This document shows, in pieces, positions 62,049 to 64,000 of a stretch of DNA of 64,000 nucleotides; the stretch's first letter is position 1, and each line of letters begins with the position of its first letter. The position numbers and the translations under genes are program-made. The stretch is taken from positions 1,417,433 through 1,481,432 of the forward strand of contig NZ_JH636435.1 of NCBI RefSeq assembly GCF_000255655.1, read 5' to 3'. Under the pieces are notes generated by a model. It ran no database searches, was not told the DNA's origin, and saw nothing but the letters and a program-made list of their open reading frames with translations. Source of the stretch: Schlesneria paludicola DSM 18645 (GTDB lineage Bacteria; Planctomycetota; Planctomycetia; Planctomycetales; Planctomycetaceae).

Positions 62049-62850
62049 TTTTCCCTTCTTGGGCACGGCAGATCTTCAGGCCCGAACTGGCCGGCAAGTC
62101 TCCTAGCCAGAGTCGGAGGCGTCGCCGCCATAGGTTCTGGACCAGATCACAATCAGAAGATTCTGAGGTCTGAAGGACCGGACAGTCTCTTTCGATTCCC
62201 AATGGATCAACCAGGCAACCCGTTGCCGATGAAATTCGGGGCTGCTCCAACACAGCTTGGCACGCTTTTTGCGCAAGCAACTTCGTTGGCTAATGCCAGC
62301 GTATGGATACGCCATCTGAAGTTGAAAATGCGAACTCTCCGAGCGCAATGACAGCAAAAGATATCGTCGGTCCCAAAGATATCGACCAGTTGATTCCACT
62401 TCTGAAGCGATAGCGCGACGGCGGAGGCGCTCGTGATAAAGCGTGGAGCCGAGAACTTCATTTCGACCAGTACGCCGCACTGGTGCTGCTTTATCGCTTC
62501 AATCCGACCTGATCATCATTGCGGGCCGCTCAGCAGGCGAGCGAACTTCCCAATGTCCAATCGCGATTAGGATGTGGTCGCGCGGCACTCGGTTCGCTGT
62601 CCGAAACTTCTATAATCTTCGATCCTGAACAGTTGATCGAGATGATCCAGGAACTCGGGGGACAACTTCGCCCCCTGGTGAAAGATCATCAACTGACGGA
62701 CATTCACCGGAGACAGGCCATTGACGAATGCACATCGCGCGGCAAATGTGCTCGACCCTTGAATTCACTCGTTAAGATATGCCGTGCCGGACAGCATTGG
62801 AACGGGTACCTTCGATCTATTAGATTCATTAAAAAATACTGAGCCGCAAG
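62049..62850. other. Gene-poor stretch
   Basis: About 800 bp. A plus frame ending at 62842 reads DPEQLIEMIQELGGQLRPLV and then KDHQLTDIHRRQAIDE, which looks coding but has no clear start and matches nothing known to me. It could be a gene remnant. Minus frames are unsupported. Confidence 0.4.
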
Positions 62851-63918
62851 CTAGCGAGGCCTGCGCCTCTTCGACCACAAAAACAAGACGCCGAGTAATA
62901 ACAATACGATGACATTAGCAAGCGCAACAAGCCACCGCATCCCGTTACTCGTCGACATTTTTAACTCATCTTTTTCATGGTTTGAGAGATCCAAAACTGG
63001 GTCCGGAGAAATCTTGCTTCCATCCCAGTAGCCGACAATCCGATTTATTCGATAATCGTTTATCATCGTATTTATGGGAAGGCCTATTGATGCGATCTCG
63101 AATCGCTGGGGGGCAATCTCCGCTGCAAGGTTCATCGTAATTACTTTCAGAGTATCATACGTTTCCTGACCATCGCGGAAGCTCCGAATACTAACTTCTG
63201 TTGGAAAAGGCGACGTTGGGTCATCGCCGTTAAAAATAGATTCAATGACAGCCGTTTCACCAGATCGCTCCCATACATTTGTCCGCTTGTGGACACGAAA
63301 ATCCGACTCCGAAATCCAAAACTCTGATATCATATCTTTTTGAGTCAGCTTAATCCGCGTCGCAATCACTCCGTTAATCTTTTCTGCACCTTCATGCGTA
63401 ATTGAGTCATATCGCTCCAGCCACAAAAGGCCGTCAACGGACGCGTGAGCTGCATGGATATTTGCCAATCCAATTATCTTAGGGTCGAAAGCATATATGC
63501 CCCGGCGGCCGACTCCTTCACTCAAATCAAACAAGTCCAAATCGGCAGATGGCCTTCTGATAAACCCAGAAACCGCGTCTTCGCTGATAATATACACCGA
63601 AGGCTCGATCGAATCGCTCAGCTGCTCGCAACGCCTCTTTCCATTGCTTTGCTCAATATTAAAATGATAAGACACCGCGTTTCGATCTGTCTTCACACGC
63701 CTTGTTTCAAGGATCAGCTCTGCCTTTATCGACCGATACTCATTCCGGCGTGTTGCGACGCCGCGCAGCAATGCCGCCGCAGCCGCCGAGGAATCAACTT
63801 CCTTGCACACAGAACCGATCGGCAACCCGAGGATAATGCTGCTGAGAATAATTAGGAAAAACGCAGGCACAGCACTTGACTCACAAGACCTGCGACCGCA
63901 ACTCTTACTCTTCTTCAT
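62851..63918 (-). CDS. Exported, C-terminally anchored protein of unknown function
   Basis: A 355-residue protein with a signal peptide (VPAFFLIILSSIILGLPIG) and a C-terminal helix (WLVALANVIVLLLLGVLFLW) followed by a basic stop-transfer (SKRRRPR). The middle resembles a LolA/LolB-like beta sheet pattern (RSIKAELILETRRVKTDRNA, YHFNIEQSNGKRRCEQL), as seen in many exported planctomycete proteins, but this is only suggestive. The DNA here is more A+T-rich than the rest of the window, and codon choice differs, hinting at a different origin. Confidence 0.65.
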   Translation of the reverse strand: MKKSKSCGRRSCESSAVPAFFLIILSSIILGLPIGSVCKEVDSSAAAAALLRGVATRRNEYRSIKAELILETRRVKTDRNAVSYHFNIEQSNGKRRCEQLSDSIEPSVYIISEDAVSGFIRRPSADLDLFDLSEGVGRRGIYAFDPKIIGLANIHAAHASVDGLLWLERYDSITHEGAEKINGVIATRIKLTQKDMISEFWISESDFRVHKRTNVWERSGETAVIESIFNGDDPTSPFPTEVSIRSFRDGQETYDTLKVITMNLAAEIAPQRFEIASIGLPINTMINDYRINRIVGYWDGSKISPDPVLDLSNHEKDELKMSTSNGMRWLVALANVIVLLLLGVLFLWSKRRRPR

Positions 63919-64000
63919 TGTTCAGTTCGAACTCCCGCGAGTATTGCTTTTCCAATTGCCTCCTCACCAGAATCTGTGGGTGAATTCTGGTTCTGGCAGC
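63919..64000. other. Window edge
   Basis: Eighty-two bases upstream of the last gene; nothing recognised. Confidence 0.3.

Overview
The window comes from a member of the Planctomycetota. The evidence is a DUF1559 protein with a type IV prepilin-like N-terminus and a C-terminal H-x9-DG motif, a surface protein with a LEPR-XLL-type segment (VELLESRRLL), exported trypsin-like proteases, a carboxypeptidase-regulatory-like exported protein, and an RND pump with an enlarged central region. No rRNA or tRNA gene was recognised. The genus cannot be fixed from the sequence alone.

Layout. 1-839: the leader-distal end of a CRISPR array; cas genes and leader would lie left of the window. 840-1574: a dense run of palindromes. 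1575-5280: a DNA glycosylase, a gene-poor stretch and a leaderless metalloprotease. 4792-9745: two paralogous membrane proteins, one carrying an in-frame repeat insertion, then PDZ, beta-barrel and exported genes on the minus strand. 10329-16512: a YopT-like cysteine protease, a LEPR-XLL/FKBP surface protein, a DUF1559 pseudopilin, a His/Cys-rich membrane protein and a Fur-family regulator. 16706-22509: a K+ uptake pair (RCK subunit plus TrkH/KtrB channel), a PPK2 kinase, a DUF4177 protein and a fatty acid desaturase. 23518-27878: a CheB-CheR-PAS fusion translationally coupled to a NarL-type histidine kinase. 29866-38499: one minus-strand locus, response regulator, kinase, adaptor, CzcA-type RND pump and TolC-type channel, probably a metal-sensing efflux system. 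38819-45863: a plus-strand locus, TetR regulator, AcrA-like adaptor, AcrB-like pump and patatin lipoprotein, divergent from the first. 46123-49338: Ku, DUF4126, a small membrane protein and a CBS/MgtE transporter. 50104-55845: a 1913-residue protein with an intimin/invasin-like barrel and a long parallel beta-helix passenger. 55963-63918: a SelA-like PLP enzyme, an amidohydrolase, two tandem trypsin-like PDZ proteins and an anchored exported protein in more A+T-rich DNA.

The most unusual content is non-coding. Four families of short interspersed elements (called A-D here) fill many intergenic spaces. Family A (132-135 bp) has terminal inverted repeats and is flanked by 9-bp direct repeats (exact in one copy, 8/9 in another, 6/9 in two), so it behaves like a non-autonomous transposable element. 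One copy lies in frame inside a membrane-protein gene. Family B (about 106 bp) has about 25-bp terminal inverted repeats and shares its inner GGGGACAGG/CAGTCCCC arms with family A; one copy supplies the stop codon of that same gene. Family C is a REP-like palindrome occurring as inverted doublets. Family D carries the stop codon of the sensor kinase.
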